DNA of 64,000 bases from assembly GCF_000208385.1 (NCBI RefSeq), contig NC_015436.1, positions 1,488,001-1,552,000 on the forward strand. Reading direction: 5' to 3'. Below, in pieces: positions 17,202 through 26,264 of the stretch. The notes under the pieces are model-generated. The model worked only from the letters and a program-made list of their open reading frames with translations. It did not search any database and was not told the DNA's origin. The stretch comes from Parasphaerochaeta coccoides DSM 17374. Lineage in GTDB: Bacteria; Spirochaetota; Spirochaetia; Sphaerochaetales; Sphaerochaetaceae. Both the position numbers and the translations under genes were made by a program. Position 1 is the first letter of the stretch. Every line of letters begins with the position of its first letter.

Positions 17202-18745
17202 CAGTTCCCTCTCCTTGTGCGGACGCTCTCAATGTCCGGTGTGAACAGCTCGCGGAGGTCATTCAACCCCAAGTGCATCAAGGCCATGCGGTCAATACCC
17301 AGCCCCCAGGCAAGCACCGGCACATCAATGCCCAGGGAGCGCGTCACTTCAGGACGGAAGATTCCACTGCCTCCCAGCTCAAACCATCCCAGGACAGGAT
17401 GCTTGATATGCACCTCTATGGACGGTTCTGTGAACGGGAAATACCCCGGTACATACTTTACTTCCTCAGCACCGGCAATCTCCTCGGCGAACATCTTCAG
17501 GATGCCCAGGAGAGTACGCAGGTTCACATCCTTGCCCAGGACAATGCCCTCTGTCTGGTAGAAGTCCGCTCCATGGGTCGCATCGACCTGGTCATAGCGG
17601 AAGCACCGCACGATACCGAAATATTTGCCGGGAACCTTGGCATGAGGAAGCTGACGGGCGGATAGTACCGTCCCCTGACTTCTCATGACTTGGCGGCGGG
17701 TGAACTCATGGTCGAAGGTATAGCCCCATCCCCGGCTGCCAGTGTTTCCGCCATTCTCATGGACACGGGCGACATTCTCCAGCCAGGGCTGTTCGATTTC
17801 CCTGGCGTGGGAGGGATCCTTGATATAATAGACATCATGGATGTCACGGGCACTGTGGAACTGAGGCATGAACAGCGCATCACCATTCCAGAACTCATTC
17901 TCCACCAGCGAACCATCGAACTCCTCGAATCCGAGGGATGACAACTTGTCCTTGACCCAGCGCAGGTAGGCACTGTAAGGATTGGAACGGCCTGGTATCA
18001 GCCGAGCGACCGGAGCATTAAGGCTGTACGGACGGAAAGTACCAGTTTTCCAAGAGCCGGAACTCAACATGGCAGGGGTCAGGTTGCCAAGTTCCTCTCC
18101 CGTGATATGAGCCTCCTCCAGCGCATGCTTTGCTTTCTCTCCCTCGGCAGTGAGACGGTATACGACATCCTCCCGTTCCACGATGCGGAAGGGAGACTGA
18201 GCAGCTCCTCTTTTTTTGGCTATCTTCACCATGGCGTTCTTTTCAGCAGGAGTCAGCGTGGTTTCTTCAAGGATGCCAGTGGTCGAGGCTCTTTCCAAAA
18301 GGGAGGCCGTCACGGCAAGTTCATCGGGAAGCTGTGCATCAGTGACCAGTTCAGCCTCGTTGCTTTCATTCATCCGGGCAGCTTTGTTCTTGGAGAGCAT
18401 GCCAAAGGCCGAGCCGACATCAGACTTCTCCAACCCAAGGCTGTCAGCCAGCGCGGGAAGCGTGGCAGAACCCTTTTCTTGCAAAAATGTAAAGATACGA
18501 TGCGCAGGAGTTCCGTGCAGGCGCTGTTCCTGTCCCTGCTCTGTGATTTCATACAAAGTACGTGCCGTGCGGCTCGTTTCCGCCAGAAACCCTTTTGCGC
18601 TTAACCAGCTGAAAGCCTGGTTGCACTGTCCGGTCAGATATCCCAGCTCGGAGACAAGCCTATCGACAGTGATATCCTCACCCATGCCGACATGCCGCAA
18701 CAGCTTGACCTCAAGCGGATGCAGGTTCTTTACATCAATATCCAT
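17201..18745 (-). CDS. pheS: Phenylalanyl-tRNA synthetase alpha subunit, archaeal type
   Basis: Catalytic alpha subunit, 514 aa, longer than the roughly 330-aa bacterial form because of N-terminal winged-helix domains (residues about 1-220), as in archaeal PheS. Class II motifs are visible: motif 2 as CFRYDQVDATHGADFYQTEG, and motif 3 as AWGLGIDRMALMHLGLND near the C-terminus. The start is ATG 18745 (MDIDVKNLHPLE) behind AGGAG; the ORF opening at 18772 lacks a ribosome-binding site. It forms an operon with pheT. A possible promoter lies at 18809-18837. Confidence 0.95.
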   Translation of the reverse strand: MDIDVKNLHPLEVKLLRHVGMGEDITVDRLVSELGYLTGQCNQAFSWLSAKGFLAETSRTARTLYEITEQGQEQRLHGTPAHRIFTFLQEKGSATLPALADSLGLEKSDVGSAFGMLSKNKAARMNESNEAELVTDAQLPDELAVTASLLERASTTGILEETTLTPAEKNAMVKIAKKRGAAQSPFRIVEREDVVYRLTAEGEKAKHALEEAHITGEELGNLTPAMLSSGSWKTGTFRPYSLNAPVARLIPGRSNPYSAYLRWVKDKLSSLGFEEFDGSLVENEFWNGDALFMPQFHSARDIHDVYYIKDPSHAREIEQPWLENVARVHENGGNTGSRGWGYTFDHEFTRRQVMRSQGTVLSARQLPHAKVPGKYFGIVRCFRYDQVDATHGADFYQTEGIVLGKDVNLRTLLGILKMFAEEIAGAEEVKYVPGYFPFTEPSIEVHIKHPVLGWFELGGSGIFRPEVTRSLGIDVPVLAWGLGIDRMALMHLGLNDLRELFTPDIESVRTRRGN

Positions 18746-18808
18746 GAATTTCCTACTCCTGTGCGGACGCAACCCTCCATCCCCATGGGGCAGGCGCGTC
18801 GCGGAAGT

Positions 18809-18837
18809 ATTGTATAAGGAACAGGGAAAAATTGAAA
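18809..18837 (-). promoter_or_regulatory. Possible sigma-70 promoter for pheST
   Basis: Read on the minus strand, TTTCAA and TACAAT are separated by 17 bases, about 65 bases upstream of the pheS start. The -10 box is one base from consensus; the -35 is weak. Confidence 0.35.
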
Positions 18838-18900
18838 GCCACCGTCACCTATGAAAGGCGCGACTGAAGAACAGACTACAAGATAAACAGAACAGGAATG

Positions 18901-19425
18901 TCACACCACGGTATGGAGCAAATCGAGGACTTTTCCGGTCAAGGATGCGACATCATCCTCCGTCAGACGATAATCCATCATTTTCTTCGTGTCGGGCGTG
19001 ATATCCGGAACCATGAAATCCTTGATTGCCGCATTGATGCACAGAACCGGAGGTTTACCTGCCCAGGCGGTCAAATCGGCTTCAACCTTGGCATTTCCCT
19101 CTCCCATCCCGTTTATAGAAAGGAAACAGTACGGCAGAGGATGTTTCTTCAAATACTCCAGATAAACACGGAGGGGAGATAGTGGTTTGCCCATCCAGAC
19201 AGGAGAGCAGAGAATCAGGAAACCGTACTCTTCCGCTATTTCAGGGAGAGGCGTCACACGGGGAACGCGTCCCAGCAGGAGATCGAGCATCAGAGCTGGC
19301 ATGGACTTGCGCCGGGGAAGTATTCGTTCATGACGCGCACCCAATTCCTCCGCTACGCGGTGAGCCAGGGCATCATTGTTCCCCGAATGGGAAAATGACA
19401 GGATCAGAATATCCTTGCCTTCCAT
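18901..19425 (-). CDS. Flavodoxin-like / NAD(P)H-FMN oxidoreductase family protein
   Basis: A 174-aa flavoprotein of flavodoxin fold. The N-terminal strand and loop ILILSFSHSGNND fit the FMN phosphate-binding loop (T/S-x-S-G-N), and GFLILCSPVWMGKPLSPLRVYLE is the second flavin-contact region. The start is ATG 19425 behind CAGGAGG, two bases after the stop of the preceding oxidoreductase gene; the ribosome-binding site lies inside that gene's end. The electron partner is unknown. The coupling hints at, but does not prove, a shared pathway. Confidence 0.8.
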   Translation of the reverse strand: MEGKDILILSFSHSGNNDALAHRVAEELGARHERILPRRKSMPALMLDLLLGRVPRVTPLPEIAEEYGFLILCSPVWMGKPLSPLRVYLEYLKKHPLPYCFLSINGMGEGNAKVEADLTAWAGKPPVLCINAAIKDFMVPDITPDTKKMMDYRLTEDDVASLTGKVLDLLHTVV

Positions 19426-19427
19426 AG

Positions 19428-20399
19428 CTATGCCTCCTGAGGGAACGTGATTCCCCATTTCTCGCGCACCTTGTCCATGATTTCCATGACAAAAATTATT
19501 TCCTCATGGGGCATCTCAGGACATTCCACCTGTCCTTTTTCCAACGCATTCCGGCATGCAATGACCTCATACTCGTATCCGCTAATCTGCGGAGGAACCT
19601 CATGGGACGCCATACAGACATGGTTCTTGTCGAACACACGAATCACTTCGGGATTGTTGATGTTCCGCACTTCTATATAACCTTTGGAACCAAAAATCAT
19701 GCCCCGCCTGTCAGTAGCGGCATCCATGTTGAAATGCAAGTCGGCCATCCTGCCGTCCGCATACGTCAGGGTCATGTTCCCCCGTGCATCCACCCCTGCT
19801 GTGGTTTTCACACAGGATGAAGATATGTCCACTATGTCGCGACCAAAGACCATCAGGGCAAAGTTGAGGGGATAGACACCCAAATCCAAAAGAGAGCCGC
19901 CAGCCAAAGCCAGTTCCCGCAACCTTTCCACATGCCCTACCGGATAGCCGAGATTGGCGGTCAGGGATGTGACAGTCCCGATGACCCCGCTGGACACCAG
20001 TCCGTTGATGATAGAACAGGACGGCATGTACCGTGTCCAGATTGCCTCCGCGAGCAGCACGGAATTTTCCTTTGCTACACAGACCATTTCACGTGCCTGA
20101 TCCGCATTAATGGAAAAAGCCTTCTCACAAAGAACAGCCTTGCCCTTCTTCATGGCCATGATGGCATGGTCGTGATGATGGGAATGCGGGGTGGCGATGT
20201 AGACAAGATCAACCTTCGGATCATCGAGCATTTTTTCATAGGAACCGTATGAACGGGCAAAGCCGAACTCACGGGCAAAGCCTTCCGCTTTTGCGCCATC
20301 ACGGGAAGCGACGGCATATGCTTCCACCCCTTCCATCCTGATGACAGTGGCAGCCATCTTGCGGGCAATGCCTCCTGCGCCCAAAATAGCGAATCTCAT
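19428..20399 (-). CDS. Gfo/Idh/MocA family oxidoreductase
   Basis: NAD(P)-dependent dehydrogenase of 323 aa, cytoplasmic. The Rossmann motif GAGGIARKMAATV is at the N-terminus. The family block VDLVYIATPHSHHHDHAIMAMKKGKAVLCEKAF near residues 70-102 contains the conserved EK(P/A) lysine. The C-terminal beta-sheet domain has the substrate pocket (SLLDLGVYPLNFALMVFG). Family members act on inositols, sugars or dihydrodiols; the substrate here cannot be told. It lies 75 bases after the fused E1 gene and is coupled to the flavodoxin-like gene. Confidence 0.93.
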   Translation of the reverse strand: MRFAILGAGGIARKMAATVIRMEGVEAYAVASRDGAKAEGFAREFGFARSYGSYEKMLDDPKVDLVYIATPHSHHHDHAIMAMKKGKAVLCEKAFSINADQAREMVCVAKENSVLLAEAIWTRYMPSCSIINGLVSSGVIGTVTSLTANLGYPVGHVERLRELALAGGSLLDLGVYPLNFALMVFGRDIVDISSSCVKTTAGVDARGNMTLTYADGRMADLHFNMDAATDRRGMIFGSKGYIEVRNINNPEVIRVFDKNHVCMASHEVPPQISGYEYEVIACRNALEKGQVECPEMPHEEIIFVMEIMDKVREKWGITFPQEA

Positions 20400-20474
20400 G
20401 TTTCTCCTCCCGGCGGAATTACCGGAGTTTTCTACCGGAGTTCCGGCTTGCTCCTTCTTCCTTTCCGCTTTGCT

Positions 20475-22508
20475 TCACCTTGTTGGATGATGTTCTGCCA
20501 GATGTTGTTTCGTCAGATGCCATTCTACCATGGAACGTGCTTTTTCCACGATTTTTTCCACCGATGGAATGATAGCCGCCTCCAATCCGGGAGAAAAGGG
20601 TACGGGCATGTCGAGACCACAGAGTCTTTCCACCGGAGCCGCAAGATGCATGAATGTGTCCAGGTCACCGGCAATGCAGGCAACAATCTCCCCGCCGTAT
20701 CCCCCATGGAGCGGAGCGTCATGGACGACCAACGCCCTGCGGGTACGACGTACCGACGCGCGAATAGCATCCTCATCCAAAGGAACCAAGGTACGTAAGT
20801 CTATTACTTCCGCCTCAATGCCTTCATCCGCCAGACGGGTGGCAGCCTCCAAACAGGTATGAACCGCCCGGCTGTAAGAAACCAAGGTGATGTCACTGCC
20901 GGGGCGTCGTACTGCCGCCTTGCCCAACGGTTCCACCATCCTGCCCTGACTTACCTCTCCCTCCATGTCATAGAGCATGCGATGCTCCAAAAAGACTACC
21001 GGCCCATTGTCCGCAATTGAGGAAGAAAGCAGGACACACGCATCTTTTACGGTCGCCGGGGCTACGACTTTCAGACCGGGAATGTTGACGAACATAGCCT
21101 CAAGACTCTGGGTATGCTGGGCGCCATGCCCGCTGCCTGATCCGACAGGGGTACGAATCACTAGCGGACAGGGCAGCTGTCCCCCACTCATGAAATATGA
21201 CTTGGCCGCATGGTTGATCACCGGATCACTCGCAAGAGTCATGAAATCACCATACATGATTTCCACCACCGGTCTAAGTCCGAACATGGCTGCTCCGGCG
21301 GCGACTCCGGTGAAGCCTTCCTCGGAAACAGGTGTTTCCAGGATGCGGTCATGGTCATGACTGTCCCACAGTCCGTTGGTCACTTTGAAGCATCCTCCAT
21401 AGAGGCCTATGTCCTCCCCCATCAGGAACATCTCCGGACACGCCTTCATACAGCGGGATAACGCCTCACGCAACGCTTCCCGGTAGGTCGTGACATGTGA
21501 CAGCTCAATGTCCGGCCATTTCTTACCCGACGGCGGAGCAAATACCATAGCCTGCGCTTCTTCAACTGGCAGAACATCATGGGCGTCAGCTTCGGCTTTT
21601 TCCGCCGCATCATCCACCATCTTTCTTTCTCTGTCCATCAAGACTGTCCATTCGTCCATATCGAAACGCTCCAAGGCTATCAACTCATCCCGAAGGCGGA
21701 GAATGGGATCTTGCTCAGCCCAGAGAGCTTCTTCCTCACGGCTCCGGTAGCGTCTCCTGTCATTGCGGGAATGGCCTGCTATCCGGTACGTCACCGCCTC
21801 AATCAAAACCGGACCTTCTCCAGAACGGGCGCGGGAAGCGGCATCTCTCACCGCGTGGAACACATCGCTGACATCGTTGCCATCAATAGTACAGGAAGGA
21901 ATGCCATACGCGGCACCACGGGAAGCAATCGAGGGAGCTGACACAGCCGAAGCGACCGGAGCGCTCATCCCATACTGGTTGTTCTCACAGAGGAAAATCA
22001 CTGGCAGTTTCCACAAGGATGCCAGGTTCATGGTTTCATGGATGACACCCCGGCTGCTTGCTCCGTCCCCAAAGAAAGCGACCGTCACGTTCTTCTGACC
22101 CAGACGCTTCATTGCCAAGGCGGCGCCAGTGGCCAAAGCAACACCGCTGCCTACGACAGCCGAACCGCCAGGATTGCCATGGGCAAGGTCGGTCATGTGC
22201 ATGGAGCCGCCAAGTCCCTTGCTCAGTCCATGGACGGAGCCGAACATCTCGGAGAACATGGCATAGGGAGACGCCCCACGGGCGATGGTATGCCCGTGAC
22301 AACGATGGGTCGGTACAATCCAGTCCCCATCGGACAAAGCAAGGGCGACGCCCACTTGCACCGCCTCTTGTCCAGACGAAAGATGAGTTGTCCCGTGGAG
22401 ATGACCTTCAGCAAAAAGGTTGTCGAGTTTTTCTTCAAAGAGGCGCGAGCGCACCATCACTGTCAGGGCATGAGTACCCTGCTGAATCATGAATGTGTTG
22501 TCTTTCAT
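20475..22508 (-). CDS. Fused E1 alpha-beta 2-oxo acid / acetoin dehydrogenase
   Basis: Thiamin-diphosphate dehydrogenase in which alpha and beta subunits are one chain of 677 aa. The alpha part (about 1-320) has HLSSGQEAVQVG, a THRCHGHTIARG loop and the ThDP motif FFGDGASSRG with ENNQYG after it. The beta part (about 345-677) starts TYREALREALSRCM and has FLMGEDIGLYGG, PVSEEGFTGVAAGAA and SGHGAQHTQSLE. The start is ATG 22508 behind CAGGAG. No E2 or E3 gene lies in the window, so its lipoyl partner must be elsewhere. The substrate could be a branched-chain oxo acid or acetoin; I cannot decide. Confidence 0.92.
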   Translation of the reverse strand: MKDNTFMIQQGTHALTVMVRSRLFEEKLDNLFAEGHLHGTTHLSSGQEAVQVGVALALSDGDWIVPTHRCHGHTIARGASPYAMFSEMFGSVHGLSKGLGGSMHMTDLAHGNPGGSAVVGSGVALATGAALAMKRLGQKNVTVAFFGDGASSRGVIHETMNLASLWKLPVIFLCENNQYGMSAPVASAVSAPSIASRGAAYGIPSCTIDGNDVSDVFHAVRDAASRARSGEGPVLIEAVTYRIAGHSRNDRRRYRSREEEALWAEQDPILRLRDELIALERFDMDEWTVLMDRERKMVDDAAEKAEADAHDVLPVEEAQAMVFAPPSGKKWPDIELSHVTTYREALREALSRCMKACPEMFLMGEDIGLYGGCFKVTNGLWDSHDHDRILETPVSEEGFTGVAAGAAMFGLRPVVEIMYGDFMTLASDPVINHAAKSYFMSGGQLPCPLVIRTPVGSGSGHGAQHTQSLEAMFVNIPGLKVVAPATVKDACVLLSSSIADNGPVVFLEHRMLYDMEGEVSQGRMVEPLGKAAVRRPGSDITLVSYSRAVHTCLEAATRLADEGIEAEVIDLRTLVPLDEDAIRASVRRTRRALVVHDAPLHGGYGGEIVACIAGDLDTFMHLAAPVERLCGLDMPVPFSPGLEAAIIPSVEKIVEKARSMVEWHLTKQHLAEHHPTR

Positions 22509-22603
22509 GTCTGCTCCTGAACAAAATGTCCGGTTTTGTCCGTTCCTGCCGCCCAAGCGACGGAGCCTTGGCGCATCATCTTCTGTACATTATCTTCTGT
22601 ACA

Positions 22604-23128
22604 TCATCCGTGGCGCGCAAGCACTGAATCAATGAAACCTATGAACAGTGTATGGTAATCTTTGGTGGGATAGAACCCTTCCACTGTATCTTTCAAGACG
22701 AAATTGGCAGGGACAAAAGGCATCGCCGCCGCTTTGGTGCAGGAAAACACCAGATTCGCCTGTGCGAAAGTCACCCTTTCAGAACCATCCGGAGCGTCAA
22801 TCACCACGGGCTCCAATCCTGTTTCATGCGCTTTGTCGCTGTCCCGTCCCGAATGGGAGCCGCACCATGCCAATGCTCCGGCCATTTCAGGACCGAAGAA
22901 AGAACCGGTGAAACCATTTTCCCTATCCATGAAGATATGGGTATGACGTTGGGGTCGGATGAAGCAGAAAAAGACAGGGCGAGCCCAGAGGATGCCCATG
23001 CCGCCCCAGGATGCCGTCATGGTGTTCCATGACTCTCCCGTACCCGCCGTTATCAGATAACCGCCATCTTCGCCAATGGTGGTGAACGGGTTCAACTCGA
23101 TATTGTGAAAATCGATTTCCTGAAACAT
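22604..23128 (-). CDS. Flavin reductase-like / flavoredoxin family protein
   Basis: A 174-aa FMN-binding split-barrel protein of the DIM6/NTAB group. Motifs are NTMTASWGGMGILWARPVFFCFIRPQRHTH, where the TASW and RP stretches contact flavin, and the ending TKDYHTLFIGFIDSVLAR. The start is ATG 23128 behind GGGGAGGAAC, preferred to upstream in-frame starts. It lies about 95 bases upstream of the fused E1 gene on the same strand and may share its transcript. The native electron acceptor is unknown. Confidence 0.88.
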   Translation of the reverse strand: MFQEIDFHNIELNPFTTIGEDGGYLITAGTGESWNTMTASWGGMGILWARPVFFCFIRPQRHTHIFMDRENGFTGSFFGPEMAGALAWCGSHSGRDSDKAHETGLEPVVIDAPDGSERVTFAQANLVFSCTKAAAMPFVPANFVLKDTVEGFYPTKDYHTLFIGFIDSVLARHG

Positions 23129-23485
23129 GTTCCTCCCCTGGACGCGGCATATGCGATTCCCGGCCTTCCCATGCATGGACGACATCCACATGGAAAACCG
23201 CCGGTGCGACAGGCCGCCGTCCTTCTCTTGTCAGTATAGATGCAAAGTCCGGCATATGCCAACAACCATGGTCAATATGGCCATGATATTTCCTGTGCTC
23301 ATTGGGGGAAAGAATTAAATACAGTCAATACTTTTCCATTTTTATCAATGAGGGAAAAATTGGAATAGTGGTCGATGTACAATCACCCAAGCCCGACATT
23401 CCTTGACAGAGGCGTCCTTACCTGTTATTCCTTACCTGTCCGGAGCGGGACTTTCCTGATTCCCGTTCCCGCGCCCTGGAGGAAC
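23129..23485. other. Divergent intergenic region, flavin reductase / hpt
   Basis: About 357 bases without a supported gene. It must hold the promoters of both divergent genes. A perfect 10-base palindrome, GGCATATGCC, sits at 23251-23260, with a partial copy (GGCATATGC) near 23147. I see no RNA gene. Confidence 0.55.
23403..23431 (+). promoter_or_regulatory. Possible promoter for hpt
   Basis: A consensus -35 TTGACA at 23403-23408 is followed after 16-17 bases by TTATTCC, a poor -10. It lies about 55 bases upstream of the hpt start. Confidence 0.3.
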
Positions 23486-24055
23486 ATGCGCTCATCCCTT
23501 GCCATACCACCCTTGACCCCCGACCTGATTCAGGTACTCATTGACGCGGACAGCATCCGCCGCAGGGTTGACGACCTTGCACGCCAAATCAGCCGGGACT
23601 ATGCCGACAGCCCCCAGCCTGTAATCCTTGTCGGTGTCCTGAAAGGCTCCTTCATCTTCCTTGCTGACATATGCAGACGCCTTGACATCCCCCATGTGGT
23701 CGATTTCATCGCCCTGTCCAGCTACGGCCTGGCAGGTTCCGAACAAAGCGGCAATGTCCGCATGCTGATGGACACGCGGGAGAACATGGAAGGACGCGAC
23801 GTACTCATCGTCGAGGATATATTGGACAGCGGACATACCCTTGATTACCTGATACGCAACTTCACGGCACGTAAACCACGGTCGGTGAAGACAGCCGTCC
23901 TTCTTGACAAGCCGGACAGACATGTCATCCCCGTGAAGGTTGATTACCTGGGCTTTGGTATTCCCGACGTGTGGGTGGTCGGTTATGGCTTGGATTACGC
24001 GGAAAAATACCGCACCCTTCCCTATATCGCGGAAATGCGTCCCGTCACCGCCTGA
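23486..24055 (+). CDS. hpt: Hypoxanthine phosphoribosyltransferase
   Basis: Purine salvage enzyme of 189 aa converting hypoxanthine or guanine plus PRPP to IMP or GMP. The PRPP loop VLIVEDILDSGHTL is at about residues 106-119. GVLKGSFIFLADICRR gives the early loop, and VDYLGFGIPDVWVVGYGLDYAEKYR is the base-binding and C-terminal block typical of Hpt. The start is ATG 23486 behind TGGAGGAAC; the in-frame region from 23375 has no ribosome-binding site. A second PRTase and purA follow, making a purine gene cluster. Confidence 0.95.
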   Translation: MRSSLAIPPLTPDLIQVLIDADSIRRRVDDLARQISRDYADSPQPVILVGVLKGSFIFLADICRRLDIPHVVDFIALSSYGLAGSEQSGNVRMLMDTRENMEGRDVLIVEDILDSGHTLDYLIRNFTARKPRSVKTAVLLDKPDRHVIPVKVDYLGFGIPDVWVVGYGLDYAEKYRTLPYIAEMRPVTA

Positions 24056-24098
24056 TGAGAAAACACCATTGGAAAGCCGGAACCGGCAAGGAGAAGTT

Positions 24099-24674
24099 AT
24101 GAAGCAGGAAAGACAACCATTGTACGTGACCTACCAGGATGTCCACCGCCTGATAAAAAAGCTCGCGGGACAGGTCAACGCATCGGGCTTTGTTCCTGAT
24201 GTCATCGTGGCAATCGGCAGCGGCGGCTTCATCCCTGCCCGCATCCTCAAGTCATTCGTGAACCGTCCTATCTACGCGGTAGGAATATCCTACTACGGAG
24301 TCGCGGATCAACACAGGAACAAACCCTCCAAGATACAATGGATAGATGAGGTCAGGCAGAACCTGCATGACAAGAAAATACTCCTTATCGATGAAGTGGA
24401 TGACTCCCGCGCCACCCTTGGCTACTGCATTGGCGAACTGCTTGAATACAATCCGAAGGAAATTGCCGTCCTTGTCCTCCATAACAAGGAAAAACAGAAG
24501 GATGTGGAATTCCCCGCGGAAATCACCAGATATTTTGCAGGGGCGCAGGTTGAGGACATATGGATAAAATATCCATGGGATGCCATGGACATAGATGAAC
24601 ATGATGCGCTCGCCCACAGTCAGACGACTCGCCATGACGCAAAAGCCACAAGCACGCAAGGAGCGACCAGATGA
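24099..24674 (+). CDS. Purine phosphoribosyltransferase (xanthine/guanine type)
   Basis: Type I phosphoribosyltransferase of 191 aa. The PRPP motif ILLIDEVDDSRATL lies at about 94-107, with GSGGFIPARILKSF as the first loop and a KYPWDAMDID ending. This form resembles Gpt-like and archaeal/eukaryotic xanthine-guanine PRTases. The start is ATG 24099 with AAGGAGAAG upstream. It lies 43 bases after hpt and overlaps purA as ATGA, so the three genes probably form one transcript. The exact base preference cannot be assigned. Confidence 0.88.
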   Translation: MKQERQPLYVTYQDVHRLIKKLAGQVNASGFVPDVIVAIGSGGFIPARILKSFVNRPIYAVGISYYGVADQHRNKPSKIQWIDEVRQNLHDKKILLIDEVDDSRATLGYCIGELLEYNPKEIAVLVLHNKEKQKDVEFPAEITRYFAGAQVEDIWIKYPWDAMDIDEHDALAHSQTTRHDAKATSTQGATR

Positions 24675-25939
24675 GCATATCGGCAGTTGTCGGCGCCCAA
24701 TGGGGCGATGAAGGAAAAGGACGGATAGTGGATTACCTTGCCCAGGAAGCGGATGTCGTAGTCCGCTATCAGGGCGGTGACAACGCCGGTCATACGGTAA
24801 TCAACGACAAAGGAAAGTTCGCGCTCCACATCATTCCTTCCGGAATCTTCAATCCAGCGACAATAAACATCGTCGGAGCGGGTACCGTGGTCAATTTCGA
24901 CACCATGGCGACCGAACTTGCGGCGCTTGAAGAAAAAGGCGTCGATACCACGAATCTCTACATCGACCAACGGGCGCACCTGATTCTGCCTTTCCATTGC
25001 CTGCTCGATGGCGCGGAAGAAGCCTCCCGTTCATCCTCATGGCAAATTGGCACGACCAAGAGAGGCATAGGACCCTGCTATAGTGATAAAGCCTCCCGCA
25101 AGGGAATCCGAGCTATGGACATCATGGATGAGACCCGTCTTCGCACACGCCTTGAAATGCTTTTGCCAGGAAAGAACCGCGAACTGGCGTATTTCGGACT
25201 ACCCGAAGTCACCGTGGATGAAATCATGAACCTTGCTTCTGCATGGCGCATCCGTTTCGGCCATCGCATAACCGACAGCGTGAGCATCCTCCGCAAGGCG
25301 GTCAAGCAAGATAAAGCCATCCTCATGGAAGGACAGCTTGGTGTGATGCGTGACCTCGATTGGGGCATCTATCCCTATACGACGAGCAGCAACCCCACCT
25401 CCGGCGGCACATGCAGCGGCGCGGGTATCTCCCCGCGTCTCATAGGCCGTGTCATTGGCGTGGTGAAAGCGTACTCGACCAGTGTCGGCGGCGGGCCATT
25501 CCCCACTGAGTTGAAGGATGAGACCGGTGACAAGCTCCGTGCAATTGGCGGAGAATATGGAGCGACTACCGGTCGTCCCCGACGTTGCGGCTGGTTTGAT
25601 GGAGTCGCGGCCGACTATTCCTCATGGATCAACGGTTTCACTGACATAGCAATCACCAAGCTGGATGTCCTTGATACTTTCGAGACGCTGAAAATCTGCA
25701 CTGGCTACATGGTTGACGGCAAGGTCGTCACCGAATTGCCGGAGACCGGCGGCCAAGAAAAAGCGGAGCCAATCTACGAGGAACTGCCCGGCTGGCTTGT
25801 TCCGACCACCGGAGCCCGCGCATGGGAGGATCTGCCTCCAAACGCCCAGGCATATATCCAGAGAATTGAAAGCCTTTCCGGTGCGCGAGCCTCGTATGTC
25901 TCCGTTGGCCCAGAAAGAGACCAAATCATTGTAAGATAA
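24671..25939 (+). CDS. purA: Adenylosuccinate synthetase
   Basis: GTP-dependent ligase making adenylosuccinate from IMP and aspartate, the first step from IMP to AMP; 422 aa, normal size. The N-terminal GAQWGDEGKGRIVDYL is the P-loop signature with the catalytic Asp. GDNAGHTV carries the catalytic His, GTTKRGIGPCYSDKASRKGIR the IMP loop, and TTGRPRRCGWFD the aspartate loop. AAGGAGCG precedes the start, and the ATG overlaps the upstream PRTase stop. A strong terminator follows. purB lies about 4 kb downstream on the same strand. Confidence 0.98.
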   Translation: MSISAVVGAQWGDEGKGRIVDYLAQEADVVVRYQGGDNAGHTVINDKGKFALHIIPSGIFNPATINIVGAGTVVNFDTMATELAALEEKGVDTTNLYIDQRAHLILPFHCLLDGAEEASRSSSWQIGTTKRGIGPCYSDKASRKGIRAMDIMDETRLRTRLEMLLPGKNRELAYFGLPEVTVDEIMNLASAWRIRFGHRITDSVSILRKAVKQDKAILMEGQLGVMRDLDWGIYPYTTSSNPTSGGTCSGAGISPRLIGRVIGVVKAYSTSVGGGPFPTELKDETGDKLRAIGGEYGATTGRPRRCGWFDGVAADYSSWINGFTDIAITKLDVLDTFETLKICTGYMVDGKVVTELPETGGQEKAEPIYEELPGWLVPTTGARAWEDLPPNAQAYIQRIESLSGARASYVSVGPERDQIIVR

Positions 25940-25966
25940 CACTTTATTAACATTTAAAATAAAAAT

Positions 25967-25999
25967 GCGCCTTTCTTGCGAGAAAAGCGCGTTTTTTTT
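25967..25999 (+). terminator. Intrinsic terminator after purA
   Basis: GCGCCTTTCT and AGAAAAGCGC form a stem with one mismatch around TGCG, followed by eight T residues. Confidence 0.9.
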
Positions 26000-26264
26000 A
26001 TAAAGGTGCTTGACGCAAAAGCAAAAATAACGAAATATTCGCTCACAAACCTATCAAGAGAAAGGCGGGTATGCACATGAAACCATGCACCACTTTCATA
26101 CATCCTATCATCTCCCTGACCGCTTTGGCATACAAGGGAACTCTTCCGGTTTGATATTCACATCCATCTCCATCCCCGTATACAGAACCATACTATCCTT
26201 GGGTACTGCCTTTGACATGACCCAAACGGATGATATCCGATACAGCATATAAGGAGGTTACGCC

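Noticed and set aside
26212-26240. TTGACA box before potD as promoter
   Set aside because: The -35 is perfect, but no acceptable -10 occurs at 16-18 bases, and the implied start would fall almost on the ribosome-binding site.
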